NCBI RefSeq assembly: GCF_016464375.1
Contig: NZ_JADDIU010000002.1
Span: 62,001-126,000, forward strand
DNA from: Bacillus renqingensis
Lineage (GTDB): Bacteria > Bacillota > Bacilli > Bacillales > Cytobacillaceae
DNA length: 64,000 nt
Direction: 5' to 3'
The notes below the pieces were generated by a model, which had not been told where the DNA came from, searched no databases, and saw only the letters and a list, made by a program, of their open reading frames with translations. The number at the start of each line of letters is the position of its first letter. The stretch's first letter is position 1. Below are positions 52,209 to 61,151 of this stretch, one piece after another. A program made the translations under genes and the position numbers.

Positions 52209-53405
52209 ATGAGGTTTTTTACTTATTTTTATGAGGATGAACTAGAGCAGTTTTTCTACAAAAAACCACAGGACTTTAATAAATTTACAGGCCGTGAAAT
52301 CCTTGCCTATGGCCTTGGGGGAACCCTTTACATGCCGGCAACACGCCCAAATATCCATCAAGATATTCTGTCAAACAAGCATAAAGGGTTAACCTCCCTT
52401 GTCATCGACCTTGAAGATGCGGTTGGTGATTGTCATGTCGATATAGCTGAACAACTGCTGATTGAGGAATTGCATAAATTGCAGGGGGAACTTCGCAGAG
52501 GATTATTTACGATGGCTGATTTTCCGCTTATGTTTATCCGTGTTCGCTCCTTAGAGCAATTTAAGCGAATAACAGATCGGTTAGGTGATGCCATCCAACT
52601 ATTAACCGGGGCTGTACTGCCAAAGTTTAATAGTGATCACGGGGAGGAATTCTTACAAGAGGTTCGTAGTATTCATTCAGACCAGCATCCTTTCTATGCT
52701 ATGCCGATTCTCGAATCGGCTAAAGTTATTCATAAAGATACACGAATGGAAGAATTATTAACAATCAAACAGGTTGTGGATCGCTATAAAGAGAATGTTC
52801 TCAATATTCGTATTGGAGCCACTGATTTTTGCGGGATATACGGTATACGCCGGAGCGCCGATACAACTGTTTATGACATTGCTGTTTTAAGAGATTGTAT
52901 TTCTGATATTATTAATGTTTTTCAGAGGCATGATAGCGCCTATGTTGTTTCCGGACCGGTATGGGAATACTTTTCGGCAAAAAGTCGAGTGCTTAAACCA
53001 CAACTGAGGCAAACTCCATTTCGTGAACGGTATGGTGATGAAGGATTAAAATGGCGAAGAAAATTAATAGATGAAAATATGGACGGATTGATTCGCGAAA
53101 TTCTCATGGATAGTGCGAATGGATTAGTTGGAAAAACAATTATCCACCCATCACATATTAAGATTGTCCAGGCACTAAATGTAGTCTCATTTGAGGAATA
53201 CATCGACGCCCAAAATATTATCCGATCGGCTGCCGGTGAGGTAGGGGTCGTGAAAAGTGAATTTGCCAATAAAATGAATGAAATCAAACCACATTTTTAC
53301 TGGGCCGAAAAGACCATTTTAAAATCACAGCTTTATGGGGTGTTACATGAACAATTCACAACTATCGATCTTATCAAAAAAGACTTATTCGTTTCATATT
53401 CTTGA
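52209..53405 (+). CDS. HpcH/HpaI aldolase - citrate lyase-like protein of the Ter biosynthetic module
   Basis: 398-residue TIM-barrel protein of the HpcH/HpaI/CitE superfamily. The phosphate/metal-binding start is LYMPATRPNI, and the acidic metal ligands lie in VIDLEDAVGD (Asp67, Glu69, Asp70); later NIRIGATDFCGIYG and GKTIIHPSHI are conserved. Such proteins are known as members of Ter-linked operons, probably forming or splitting a C-C bond in making a small molecule. AAGGAG lies nine bases before the ATG. The next gene starts within its last 59 bases. Confidence 0.85.
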   Translation: MRFFTYFYEDELEQFFYKKPQDFNKFTGREILAYGLGGTLYMPATRPNIHQDILSNKHKGLTSLVIDLEDAVGDCHVDIAEQLLIEELHKLQGELRRGLFTMADFPLMFIRVRSLEQFKRITDRLGDAIQLLTGAVLPKFNSDHGEEFLQEVRSIHSDQHPFYAMPILESAKVIHKDTRMEELLTIKQVVDRYKENVLNIRIGATDFCGIYGIRRSADTTVYDIAVLRDCISDIINVFQRHDSAYVVSGPVWEYFSAKSRVLKPQLRQTPFRERYGDEGLKWRRKLIDENMDGLIREILMDSANGLVGKTIIHPSHIKIVQALNVVSFEEYIDAQNIIRSAAGEVGVVKSEFANKMNEIKPHFYWAEKTILKSQLYGVLHEQFTTIDLIKKDLFVSYS

Positions 53406-54708
53406 TTCGCTTGAAGTGGAAATTAATGTACTTGATAATCCATATAACCTGCCAGTCGAAGAATTATTTACAATGGCAGCACGGATCAATAAAAAACGTT
53501 CATTTCTATTTGTCAGCAATGTATTGGGGAAACATCTACCCATTCATCCGGGCAAAGGGCTATTAACCGCGGCTCTTCTAGCAGCTAGATTCATAGAATC
53601 TGTAAAGGGGCTGCCTTGCAATGAAAAAGAATTGCTGCTAACATCATTTCTTCATGAAACGGCAATGAGGGTCCCCCCTTTTGTCACGGCTGACATTCAT
53701 CCTGTTGTGATCGGCTTTGCCGAAACGGCGACAGCTCTCGGGCATGCTTTTTTTGCTTGTTTTCAGAATGCCGATTATTTTCATACGACAAGGGAAGAGC
53801 TAATCGGTCGTACGCCGAAGATCAGTTTTGAAGAAGAGCACTCCCATGCCACTTCTCATCGCTGCTATATCCCGCTGGAGTTGATTGATAATGAGCGGGA
53901 AATCATCTTGGTTGACGATGAAATGACAACAGGGAAAACAGCGTTAAACATTATCCGCTCGATCCACCGTAAATTTCCGCGCAATCAATATACGGTTGTT
54001 TCAATCTTGGATTGGCGTTCAACAGAGCATCGCAGGCAATTTGCCGAAGTTGAAAAGGAATTAGCTGTTAACATACATGTGGTTAGTCTTTTGTCGGGAT
54101 CTGTACGTATTGCCAAACAGCAGGATATTAGCAATGTAGAGGAAGTGAAAGGGGAAACAAGAGCGGAAATGGTGATCGAAACAGTAGATATATCCCCTTT
54201 TTTTACACCAACCCCTTTTTATTCTGTTGGAAGTTCCATCCCATATATTGTTGAGACAGGAAGATTTGGTCTAAGCAGTGAAGAAAACCTTTGCCTTTTT
54301 GAAAAAGCCGCTCAAGCGGCAGCCGTTTTAGAAGAAAAGCGGCAGGGAGAGCGAACTCTCTGCCTTGGAACAGGTGAATTTATGTATTTGCCAATGAAAA
54401 TTGCTGCTGACATGGGAGATGGGGTTTTCTATCAATCGACAACCAGAAGCCCGATATATATTAAAGATAGCGAAGGATATGGAGCAAGATACGGCCTTAG
54501 TTTTCCCAATCCTGAGGACCCGGCCGTGCAACATTTTGTCTATAATATCCCACCCGGATACTACGATGAATTGTTTTTATTTTTTGAGAGAGAAGTAGAA
54601 CTAAAGAATCTTGAACCATTCCTTGAAGAAATGAAGAAGACAACCATTCCCATGGTTAAACTTGTCTTTTTTGCAAAAAACAGAGGTGAACATCATGCAA
54701 ATGACTAA
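53347..54708 (+). CDS. Phosphoribosyltransferase with TRSP domain
   Basis: 453-residue protein. The N-terminal domain is a type I phosphoribosyltransferase with the PRPP loop VDDEMTTGKT at 189-198 preceded by a hydrophobic strand (EIIL). The C-terminal domain (about 280-450, with ETGRFGL, CLGTGEFMYLPM, FYQSTTRSPIY) fits the TRSP domain of Ter operons. The chemistry is expected to attach a base-like moiety to PRPP, giving a nucleoside-like product. It overlaps its neighbours on both sides (59 and 14 bases), so translation is tightly coupled. GGGGTG precedes the ATG. Confidence 0.82.
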   Translation: MNNSQLSILSKKTYSFHILDSLEVEINVLDNPYNLPVEELFTMAARINKKRSFLFVSNVLGKHLPIHPGKGLLTAALLAARFIESVKGLPCNEKELLLTSFLHETAMRVPPFVTADIHPVVIGFAETATALGHAFFACFQNADYFHTTREELIGRTPKISFEEEHSHATSHRCYIPLELIDNEREIILVDDEMTTGKTALNIIRSIHRKFPRNQYTVVSILDWRSTEHRRQFAEVEKELAVNIHVVSLLSGSVRIAKQQDISNVEEVKGETRAEMVIETVDISPFFTPTPFYSVGSSIPYIVETGRFGLSSEENLCLFEKAAQAAAVLEEKRQGERTLCLGTGEFMYLPMKIAADMGDGVFYQSTTRSPIYIKDSEGYGARYGLSFPNPEDPAVQHFVYNIPPGYYDELFLFFEREVELKNLEPFLEEMKKTTIPMVKLVFFAKNRGEHHAND

Positions 54709-55810
54709 GCCAGCTAAAATCGGAACGTACACGCAAGATGACGTCATTTTTCTCCTAAAGGATTTAAGCGAGATTAAGCTGGAAGATTCAACGGATAATC
54801 GCGAACGGAAGATTCAAGCGGGAGGGCATTACAGCGAGTCATTGCCAATTGAATACCAGCCTCCAAAGGAGTATGTTGACCTGTTTTGGCAGACAATGCA
54901 GCAATATAAACAAAAAGTGGCGTTGTGCATTGGCATCGTCGCAGAACGGATCTTTCACTTAAAGGGGGAAAACACCGTTCTTGTTTCTTTAGCACGTGCC
55001 GGAACACCTGTGGGAATTTTAATCAAAAGGTATATTCAAAGCCGCTATGGAGTTTCACTAAAGCATTATAGTATTTCAATTATTCGTGACCGTGGAATTG
55101 ACGAAAATGCGCTTCATTATATCCTAAGAGCACATCCTGAAGGAGTGATTCAATTCGTTGATGGCTGGACCGGTAAAGGGGCGATTTCGCTTGAACTGGC
55201 AAAAGCCTGTCAGGAATTTGAACAAAAATATGAGATTAAGCTTGACGATACCCTTGCTGTATTAGCGGACCCGGGTTATTGTACCAGCTTATTTGGGACA
55301 AGAGAGGACTTCTTAATTCCCAGTGCCTGCTTGAACTCGACAGTTTCCGGGCTTGTAAGCCGAACGGTGTTAAATGAGAAGTATATTGCTAGAGAGGATT
55401 TCCATGGTGCTAAATTTTACAAAGAGCTGATGAAAGAAGATGTTTCTAACCAATATATTGATTTGATTGCGAGTGAATTTGCTGATATTTCAAAGGAAGC
55501 TGAACAAATTGCCTTCCAAATGAATCAGCAAGAGATCGAGACTGATTTTTTAGGAATGAAGGATGTCAAGAAGATTCAAGCAGAATTTGAGGTTGAAAGT
55601 ACGCATTATATTAAGCCGGGAGTGGGTGAAACAACAAGAGTTTTGCTGAGAAGGGTTCCGTGGAAGATATTAATGCGTGATGCCTCCAGCCCATTTGTCC
55701 AGCATATCCTCATGCTGGCAAAAGAAAAGGGTGTTGAAGTGGTCGAATATCCCGAGTTAAATTATCTTTGCTGTGGTATCATTAAGTCGGTTAAGGAGAT
55801 GGATACATGA
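54695..55810 (+). CDS. PRTase-fold plus PELOTA-domain protein (StiP family)
   Basis: 371-residue protein of the family annotated cysteine protease StiP. The N-terminal part is a second phosphoribosyltransferase-like fold, with VSLARAGTPVGILIKRY and the altered PRPP loop VDGWTGKGA at 155-163. The C-terminal part (about 275-371, STHYIKPGVGETTRVLLRRVPWKILMRD) is the PELOTA-like RNA-binding domain. AGAGGTGA precedes the ATG at 54695. It overlaps the TRSP gene by 14 bases and the HAD gene by 4. The protease name is by family only; I see no classic Cys-His dyad. Confidence 0.82.
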   Translation: MQMTKPAKIGTYTQDDVIFLLKDLSEIKLEDSTDNRERKIQAGGHYSESLPIEYQPPKEYVDLFWQTMQQYKQKVALCIGIVAERIFHLKGENTVLVSLARAGTPVGILIKRYIQSRYGVSLKHYSISIIRDRGIDENALHYILRAHPEGVIQFVDGWTGKGAISLELAKACQEFEQKYEIKLDDTLAVLADPGYCTSLFGTREDFLIPSACLNSTVSGLVSRTVLNEKYIAREDFHGAKFYKELMKEDVSNQYIDLIASEFADISKEAEQIAFQMNQQEIETDFLGMKDVKKIQAEFEVESTHYIKPGVGETTRVLLRRVPWKILMRDASSPFVQHILMLAKEKGVEVVEYPELNYLCCGIIKSVKEMDT

Positions 55811-56598
55811 TTTTTGCTTCTGACCTTGACCGCACATTGATGTATTCTGTCAGAGCAATGGCAGAGTTAGGCGGGCAGGAAAATGATCTGCTGAAACCGG
55901 TTGAAAAGAAGGATGGCCGCTGGGTGGGCTTTATGACGGAAGTCGCCTATTTAAACTTGAAAGAGCTATGTCAACAAAGTTTATTCATTCCGGTAACGAC
56001 TAGAACTACGCAACAATTTGACCGCTTCATTATCTTTAAAAAGGAAATCCCACTGCAATATGCGATTACCACAAATGGGGCCTATATTTTGTATCGTGGC
56101 GAGCAGCTGGAAGAGTGGTCAACACATATCTTGCAAACGATGAAAAGAGAAGCGGCAGCAATGGATGAAATGTTTGCACTGCTGAAGCAGGAGGGCTATG
56201 TTTTTGAGGGAACATTTCGACAGATTGAAGATGCTTTTTTCTATTATACTTTAACAACGCTCCCATCAAAGTTTGATAAAAATGCCCTTCAGGCTTTTGT
56301 GTCGATTTACGGCTGGAGGGTCTCGTTACAAGGCCGGAAGCTCTATTTTATTCCAAAGGCAATTAGTAAGGGGGCTGCGCTCGAATTTATTTGCCAGCGC
56401 GAAGGGACCTGTTGTGTTGCTGGTGCAGGTGATTCAATGCTTGACTGGGACTTTTTGCAGCATTGTCATCATCGTTTTGTTCCAAGACATGGAGAACTGG
56501 CAAATAGCTTAGCGAATGACAGTGTTCATTTAATTGATCAATCCGGGATAAAGGCCGGAGAAGAAATATTGCGGTACTTTTACCAGCTGCTTACTTAA
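55807..56598 (+). CDS. HAD superfamily hydrolase (Cof-like, Ter module)
   Basis: 263-residue HAD phosphatase. Motif I is the DLDRT at residues 6-10 (Asp6 nucleophile, Asp8 acid/base), motif II lies in PVTTRT, and motif III/IV in GAGDSMLDWDFL. A large C2-type cap fills about 90-190. It would remove a phosphate from the product of the two preceding PRTase-fold enzymes. Start overlaps the StiP-family stop (ATGA). The gene end overlaps the end of a minus-strand gene by eight bases. Confidence 0.85.
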   Translation: MIFASDLDRTLMYSVRAMAELGGQENDLLKPVEKKDGRWVGFMTEVAYLNLKELCQQSLFIPVTTRTTQQFDRFIIFKKEIPLQYAITTNGAYILYRGEQLEEWSTHILQTMKREAAAMDEMFALLKQEGYVFEGTFRQIEDAFFYYTLTTLPSKFDKNALQAFVSIYGWRVSLQGRKLYFIPKAISKGAALEFICQREGTCCVAGAGDSMLDWDFLQHCHHRFVPRHGELANSLANDSVHLIDQSGIKAGEEILRYFYQLLT

Positions 56599-56833
56599 AT
56601 TTCAGCCTCTTAATAATAAAGAAATATAAACTGGAAAAAAGGCTATAACAAAGAATCAGGAACAAGACAGATAGAGCGAGTGTCGGGATAACAGACGAAA
56701 GCAGAAGGGTGAAAATCAAGCTAAAGATAAATAAATCGAGAAATATAAATGTATCCGAAGCCATTACCTCGAAAACGTCATTTAATTCCTCATAAATAAG
56801 CTCTATTTTTGGTCGTTTATACAAAAATCTCAT
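56591..56833 (-). CDS. Small two-span membrane protein inside the Ter island
   Basis: 80-residue protein: a charged N-terminal part (RFLYKRPKIELIYEELNDVFEVM) followed by two long hydrophobic segments (about 29-51 and 53-72) and a basic tail. It is convergent to the biosynthetic operon and divergent from yceG, which is unusual. AGGTGG lies five bases before the ATG at 56833. Not recognised; possibly a membrane partner of the system or an unrelated insertion. Confidence 0.55.
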   Translation of the reverse strand: MRFLYKRPKIELIYEELNDVFEVMASDTFIFLDLFIFSLIFTLLLSSVIPTLALSVLFLILCYSLFSSLYFFIIKRLKFK

Positions 56834-56916
56834 TTGTGCCACCTACTTTAATGTCAGTATTCATTACTATGTTGGGACAATGAAAAAGGTGAAGACAAAT
56901 GAGTGGGGCCCGCGGA

Positions 56917-56944
56917 TGAAACATTTTCTAATTTCTTTCGTATA
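56917..56944 (+). promoter_or_regulatory. ECF sigma-W-type promoter for yceG-telA-terD-terD
   Basis: TGAAAC (56917-56922), exactly 16 bases, CGTATA (56939-56944): a perfect match to the sigma-W consensus as I know it. It lies 105 bases before the yceG start. Confidence 0.8.
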
Positions 56945-57049
56945 AAATAAATGAACCATTTAATGAACTGTGATATGATAAAAAGAACCACCTTACATAA
57001 TTTGTTAATGCCTGAATAAAAGTTTTTACTTATCGAGGGAAGGGGTAAA

Positions 57050-58690
57050 ATGTATCCATCTATAAATCAATTAAACATCCGACCTTTAGCCCTTTCGTAT
57101 GAAAATTGGCTTAAAATGCTGGGGAAACCACTTCCGGAAAGGCCAAATTATTCATTAGAAAATGGTACAATACAAATTGGGCAAGTGTTAGGGGAATTCC
57201 TTGGGGTACCGGCCGACACTGATGAATACTATAATCAGCTTTTTGACTATGTTACGTCAACAGAGCTAAATTTACGTCTGCTCAGCGAGGAATCTCTTGA
57301 TAAGTCCATCAATAATGCACATTTCCAATCCATTCAGAGGGTTATCAATATCACTCAGGAGCAAAAGTTGTCCATCAACCGTTTTACCGCTTTTCTTGAT
57401 GGAGAGCAATTGTTACTCAAATCAAAGGTTCCGGTTCTCCATCGCAAGCTTAGAGAAGCGATGATTGCCACGTTAGAATTGTACGCTGACCTTGAATCTG
57501 ATGGGTTGAAAAACCATGGTTTAAGACGTGTCCTTGTTGATTTGGTGAAGTGGTCGATCAATCATTTGGCTCCCGCTTTAAATGAGGCGGATCCGCTGAA
57601 AGAAATGCCTAAATTTCTCTGGTATGGCAATGTAAAAAAAAGCCATCAATATTTTTTAATCTATTTAATCAATATTGGCTGTGACATCGTGATATTCCAT
57701 CCGGAAGGAATCGATATTTTAGCTGGGATGTTAAAGGAGCCGATATTTATTCACCGTTTCCCAAATAAAGTATCGCCTGAACCGTTTCCAAAGGAAAAGC
57801 GGAGCCGGAAAACAACCGTTGCCTATCGTGCCTCTAAAGAAATTGAGACGATTCTTAATCAGGAAGGTTCCGGACTTTATAAACCGTGGCAGTTAAGGGA
57901 TTACATCCCGTCCTCACTGACGCTGAAAACAACCTATGATGAACTGTTTATCATTTGTAAAGAAATTGCCTGCATACGACCGGAATTCGAAGTGGGGAAC
58001 GGACAAGTAAAGATCCCGGCCCTATTTGCCAAAATCCACGGTGTCAGCAAAGACCGGAAGGAGTACTGGGAACGGCTTCATTCACTTAGTCAATTAGATA
58101 ACAGTATCCTGATTCGCAGGCTTCCGATCACCATTCCGAGCCATAGTGATTTCCGTTTTCACTATCGAGATGCTCAAGGGCGTGACGGCTCACTTTGTCC
58201 TGACAAAATCATGCAGGCCCATTACTGGCCCTATTCCTTTTTACCATTAGGTCTGCAAAAAGGATTGGCAAGTGCCATAAAGAGAATATGTGAAAAACCA
58301 GGATTAAAACCTTTACCGACGGAAAGTCCTGAAGAGGTGAAGATTTACCTATTCACCCAGGCGATGTTTATCCCGAAGAATATGATTCAATTGCTGGAAA
58401 GGTTTGATTATTCTCAAGAGGTTCCTAAATGTATTGTTTTCAATAATGAAACAACCGGAATGCTTTCAAGGTCTGATGCAGCCTTATTCCTTTTACTCAA
58501 TCAATTTGGGATTGATCTTGTTGTCTATAATCCAACAGGGCATAATGACATTGAAAATTATCTCGATGATAACTTGTATGACAGCCACTGGCTTGAGGAT
58601 GTCATCTTTGATTTAGAATACAAAGAGCCTTATTCTTTTTTCAAAAAAGGTCTTTTTCATGGTATCCTAAAAAACTTAAGGGGAGATTAA
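57050..58690 (+). CDS. yceG: YceG family protein (Ter-associated, unknown function)
   Basis: 546-residue soluble protein matching B. subtilis YceG (537) in length and place next to TelA. Two similar halves are suggested: PKFLWYGNVKKSHQYFLIYLINIGCDIVIFHPEG in the first and PKCIVFNNETTGMLSRSDAALFLLLNQFGIDLVVYNPTG in the second, each ending in a strand followed by a Pro-Glu/Thr-Gly turn. The family (Pfam YceG_bac, a putative part of the biosynthetic module) has no known activity. Starts the second operon of the island; GGGAAGGGG precedes the ATG. Confidence 0.88.
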   Translation: MYPSINQLNIRPLALSYENWLKMLGKPLPERPNYSLENGTIQIGQVLGEFLGVPADTDEYYNQLFDYVTSTELNLRLLSEESLDKSINNAHFQSIQRVINITQEQKLSINRFTAFLDGEQLLLKSKVPVLHRKLREAMIATLELYADLESDGLKNHGLRRVLVDLVKWSINHLAPALNEADPLKEMPKFLWYGNVKKSHQYFLIYLINIGCDIVIFHPEGIDILAGMLKEPIFIHRFPNKVSPEPFPKEKRSRKTTVAYRASKEIETILNQEGSGLYKPWQLRDYIPSSLTLKTTYDELFIICKEIACIRPEFEVGNGQVKIPALFAKIHGVSKDRKEYWERLHSLSQLDNSILIRRLPITIPSHSDFRFHYRDAQGRDGSLCPDKIMQAHYWPYSFLPLGLQKGLASAIKRICEKPGLKPLPTESPEEVKIYLFTQAMFIPKNMIQLLERFDYSQEVPKCIVFNNETTGMLSRSDAALFLLLNQFGIDLVVYNPTGHNDIENYLDDNLYDSHWLEDVIFDLEYKEPYSFFKKGLFHGILKNLRGD

Positions 58691-58693
58691 ACA

Positions 58694-59800
58694 GTGAATT
58701 CTACACCAAATCCATCCGGCGGTTTAACACCGGCACCTGTAGAAGATTTATTGACGGAATCAAAAGTATCTGATATTAAGCTTGCCCTCCGTAAGGAACC
58801 GGAAGTACAAAATTTAGCTCGTTCAATAGATGAGCGTGATCAAATTCAAGTATTAGAGTTTGGGAAGGAACCTGCTGAACAAATATCACGTTTTTCTGAC
58901 CAAATCTTGGGTAATATGCGGACAACCAAGGTAGAGGATTCCGGAGAATTGTTAAAGCAGCTCGGCCGAATAATGGATAAGTTTGATCCGAAGGATTTTC
59001 AAAAGTCATCTGAAGGCTTTTTCAGCAAGCTATTCAAAAAAGGTGAAAAAGTCGTCGAAAAGCTGTTTGGAAAATACCAGACAATGGGGTCTGAAATTGA
59101 TAAAGTGTATGTAGAAATCTCTAAGTACCGTCAAGAAATGGTGGACTCCACGAATATGCTTGAAGAGATGTACGAACAAAACTATCAATATTATTTAACT
59201 CTTGAGAAATATATTGTAGCTGGTGAATTAAAGGTAGAAGAGCTAAAAAATAATCAGTTACCGCAGCTTGAAGCCCGTGCTGCTTCAGGCGACCAGCTGG
59301 CATCGATGCAGCTCGATTCCCTAAAAAATGCCATCGAACTATTAGAGCAGCGAGTTTATGATTTAGAAATGGCAAAAATGGTGTCTTTACAAACAGCACC
59401 GCAAATCCGAATGCTGCAGCGAGGTAATACAAAGCTGATTGGTAAAATTAATTCAGCATTTGTGACCACCATACCGATTTTTAAAAATGGGTTAATTCAG
59501 GCGGTTGCGGCCAAAAGGCAAAAGCTTGTCGCTGATTCTATGAGCGAGCTTGACCGCCGCACAAATGAAATGCTCTTGAGGAATGCACAAAATATTTCCC
59601 AGCAAAGCACCGATATTGCAAGATTGGCAGGTGCTCCTAGTATTAAAATTGAAACGATTGAAGAATCATGGAATATTATCATCAAAGGAATGCAGGAAAC
59701 AAAGGCCATTGAAGAGGAAAATAAACGCTTGCGCGAAGAGGGGACAAGGCGTTTAGAACAGCTGACACAAAATTTTAAACAATTGAAACAACAATCTTAG
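58694..59800 (+). CDS. telA: Toxic anion resistance protein TelA (YceH)
   Basis: 368-residue helical, coiled-coil protein of the TelA family (B. subtilis YceH, 363). Conserved parts include QILGNMRTTKVEDSGELLKQLGRIMDKFDP, FFSKLFKKGEKVVEKLFGKYQTMGSEIDKV and AKRQKLVADSMSELDRRTNEMLLRNA. It is linked to tellurite, nisin and cell-wall-antibiotic tolerance in Firmicutes; mechanism unknown. GTG start three bases after yceG, with GGGGAG upstream. Confidence 0.93.
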   Translation: MNSTPNPSGGLTPAPVEDLLTESKVSDIKLALRKEPEVQNLARSIDERDQIQVLEFGKEPAEQISRFSDQILGNMRTTKVEDSGELLKQLGRIMDKFDPKDFQKSSEGFFSKLFKKGEKVVEKLFGKYQTMGSEIDKVYVEISKYRQEMVDSTNMLEEMYEQNYQYYLTLEKYIVAGELKVEELKNNQLPQLEARAASGDQLASMQLDSLKNAIELLEQRVYDLEMAKMVSLQTAPQIRMLQRGNTKLIGKINSAFVTTIPIFKNGLIQAVAAKRQKLVADSMSELDRRTNEMLLRNAQNISQQSTDIARLAGAPSIKIETIEESWNIIIKGMQETKAIEEENKRLREEGTRRLEQLTQNFKQLKQQS

Positions 59801-59831
59801 TATTGTTCAATATTTGGAAGAGGTGACAAAG

Positions 59832-60449
59832 ATGACAATTAATTTACAAAAAGGTCAACGAGTTGATTTAACGAAAGGCAATCCGGGATTATCTAAAATT
59901 TTAGTAGGCTTAGGTTGGGACCCAGTTCAAAGCAGCGGCGGCGGTGGCGGCTTTTTCGGTTCACTGTTTGGCGGCGGCGGTGGTACGGCCAATATTGACT
60001 GTGACGCATCAGTGATCATGCTAGGTGCGAATGACCGGATCCGGAGCAATAAAGATGTGATTTATTTCGGTAACTTAAAAAGCAATGATGGCAGCGTCCA
60101 ACATTCAGGTGACAACTTAACTGGGGATGGTGACGGCGACGATGAACAAATCTCAGTTGATTTAAGCAGAGTCCCGGCAAATATTCAAAAGCTTGTATTC
60201 GTGGTTAACATCTATGATTGTGTAAAAAGAAAGCAGCACTTTGGCATGATTCAAAATGCCTTTATTCGGATAGTGAACCCAAGCAATAATCAGGAGCTCA
60301 TTCACTACAATTTAACGGATAACTATAGCGGCTTAACTTGCCTGGTTGCCGGAGAATTATACCGTCAAGGAAATGAGTGGAAATTTGCTGCCATCGGCTC
60401 TGGAACAAACGCCGCAAGTCTAAGTGAAGTTGTCCGCTCTTATAGTTAA
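59832..60449 (+). CDS. terD: TerD family protein 2 (YceC type, with glycine-rich insertion)
   Basis: 205-residue TerD paralogue. After VGLGWDPVQS comes an insertion of about 15-20 Gly/Phe/Ser residues (GGGGGFFGSLFGGGGG) and then NIDCDASVIML; the acid calcium loop GDNLTGDGDGDDEQ is intact. The insertion is typical of the YceC branch and may be a flexible or self-associating loop. AAGAGGTGA precedes the ATG at 59832. Second-last gene of the operon. Confidence 0.93.
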   Translation: MTINLQKGQRVDLTKGNPGLSKILVGLGWDPVQSSGGGGGFFGSLFGGGGGTANIDCDASVIMLGANDRIRSNKDVIYFGNLKSNDGSVQHSGDNLTGDGDGDDEQISVDLSRVPANIQKLVFVVNIYDCVKRKQHFGMIQNAFIRIVNPSNNQELIHYNLTDNYSGLTCLVAGELYRQGNEWKFAAIGSGTNAASLSEVVRSYS

Positions 60450-60478
60450 TCATTAAAAATTAGTAAGAGGTGATCATA

Positions 60479-61057
60479 ATGGGCATTAATCTATCAAAAG
60501 GACAAAGAATTGATTTAACCAAAACAAACCCGGGTTTAACAAAGGTGATTGTCGGGCTTGGCTGGGATACCAACCGTTATCATGGCGGTCATGACTTTGA
60601 CTTAGATGCATCTGCTTTTCTTGCCGATGCAGGCAACCGGGTAAACAATGATTCAGATTTTATTTTTTACAACAATTTAGTCCATCCTTCAGGGGCAGTT
60701 GAGCATACGGGAGATAATCGTACTGGTGAAGGGGATGGGGACGACGAACAAATTAAAATTAACTTCAGCAAAGTTCCCTCACACGTCGAACGCATTGCCA
60801 TTACGGTAACGATTCACGATGCTGAGGCGAGGAATCAGAATTTTGGTCAAGTTAGCAACGCCTTCGTAAGAGTTGTCGATGAGGATTCGGGCAGAGAAAT
60901 TCTTAGGTATGATCTTGGTGAGGATTTTTCGGTTGAAACAGCCGTCGTGATTTGTGAACTGTACCGTCATAATGGCGATTGGAAGTTTAATGCTGTCGGC
61001 AGCGGCTTTGCAGGTGGACTAGCAGCCCTGTGCCGCAATTTTGGATTAGAAGTTTAA
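60479..61057 (+). CDS. terD: TerD family protein 3
   Basis: 192-residue TerD paralogue, closer to TerD 1 than to TerD 2: [56 protein letters not shown], and the same C-terminal [27 protein letters not shown] lies before the ATG at 60479. An inverted repeat (AAGCCGCC / GGCGGCTT, 61064-61089) follows the stop. TerD 1 and 3 may be a recent duplication separated by the rest of the island. Confidence 0.94.
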   Translation: MGINLSKGQRIDLTKTNPGLTKVIVGLGWDTNRYHGGHDFDLDASAFLADAGNRVNNDSDFIFYNNLVHPSGAVEHTGDNRTGEGDGDDEQIKINFSKVPSHVERIAITVTIHDAEARNQNFGQVSNAFVRVVDEDSGREILRYDLGEDFSVETAVVICELYRHNGDWKFNAVGSGFAGGLAALCRNFGLEV

Positions 61058-61063
61058 TGGTTT

Positions 61064-61089
61064 TAAGCCGCCAAGATTTAAGGCGGCTT
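61064..61089 (+). terminator. Hairpin after terD-3
   Basis: AAGCCGCC, 8- to 9-base loop, GGCGGCTT directly after the stop of the last Ter gene. No long T-run, so efficiency uncertain. Confidence 0.55.
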
Positions 61090-61151
61090 CAATTGTGTTA
61101 TAGGATGAAAATGAGATGAACTTAATCGAGTTGACCTAAAGAGAGCCCCGC

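Noticed and set aside
54695-55810. StiP-family protein as a true cysteine protease
   Set aside because: The sequence shows a PRTase-like fold and a PELOTA-like C-terminus; no Cys/His catalytic pair is apparent, so the protease label was not adopted as function.
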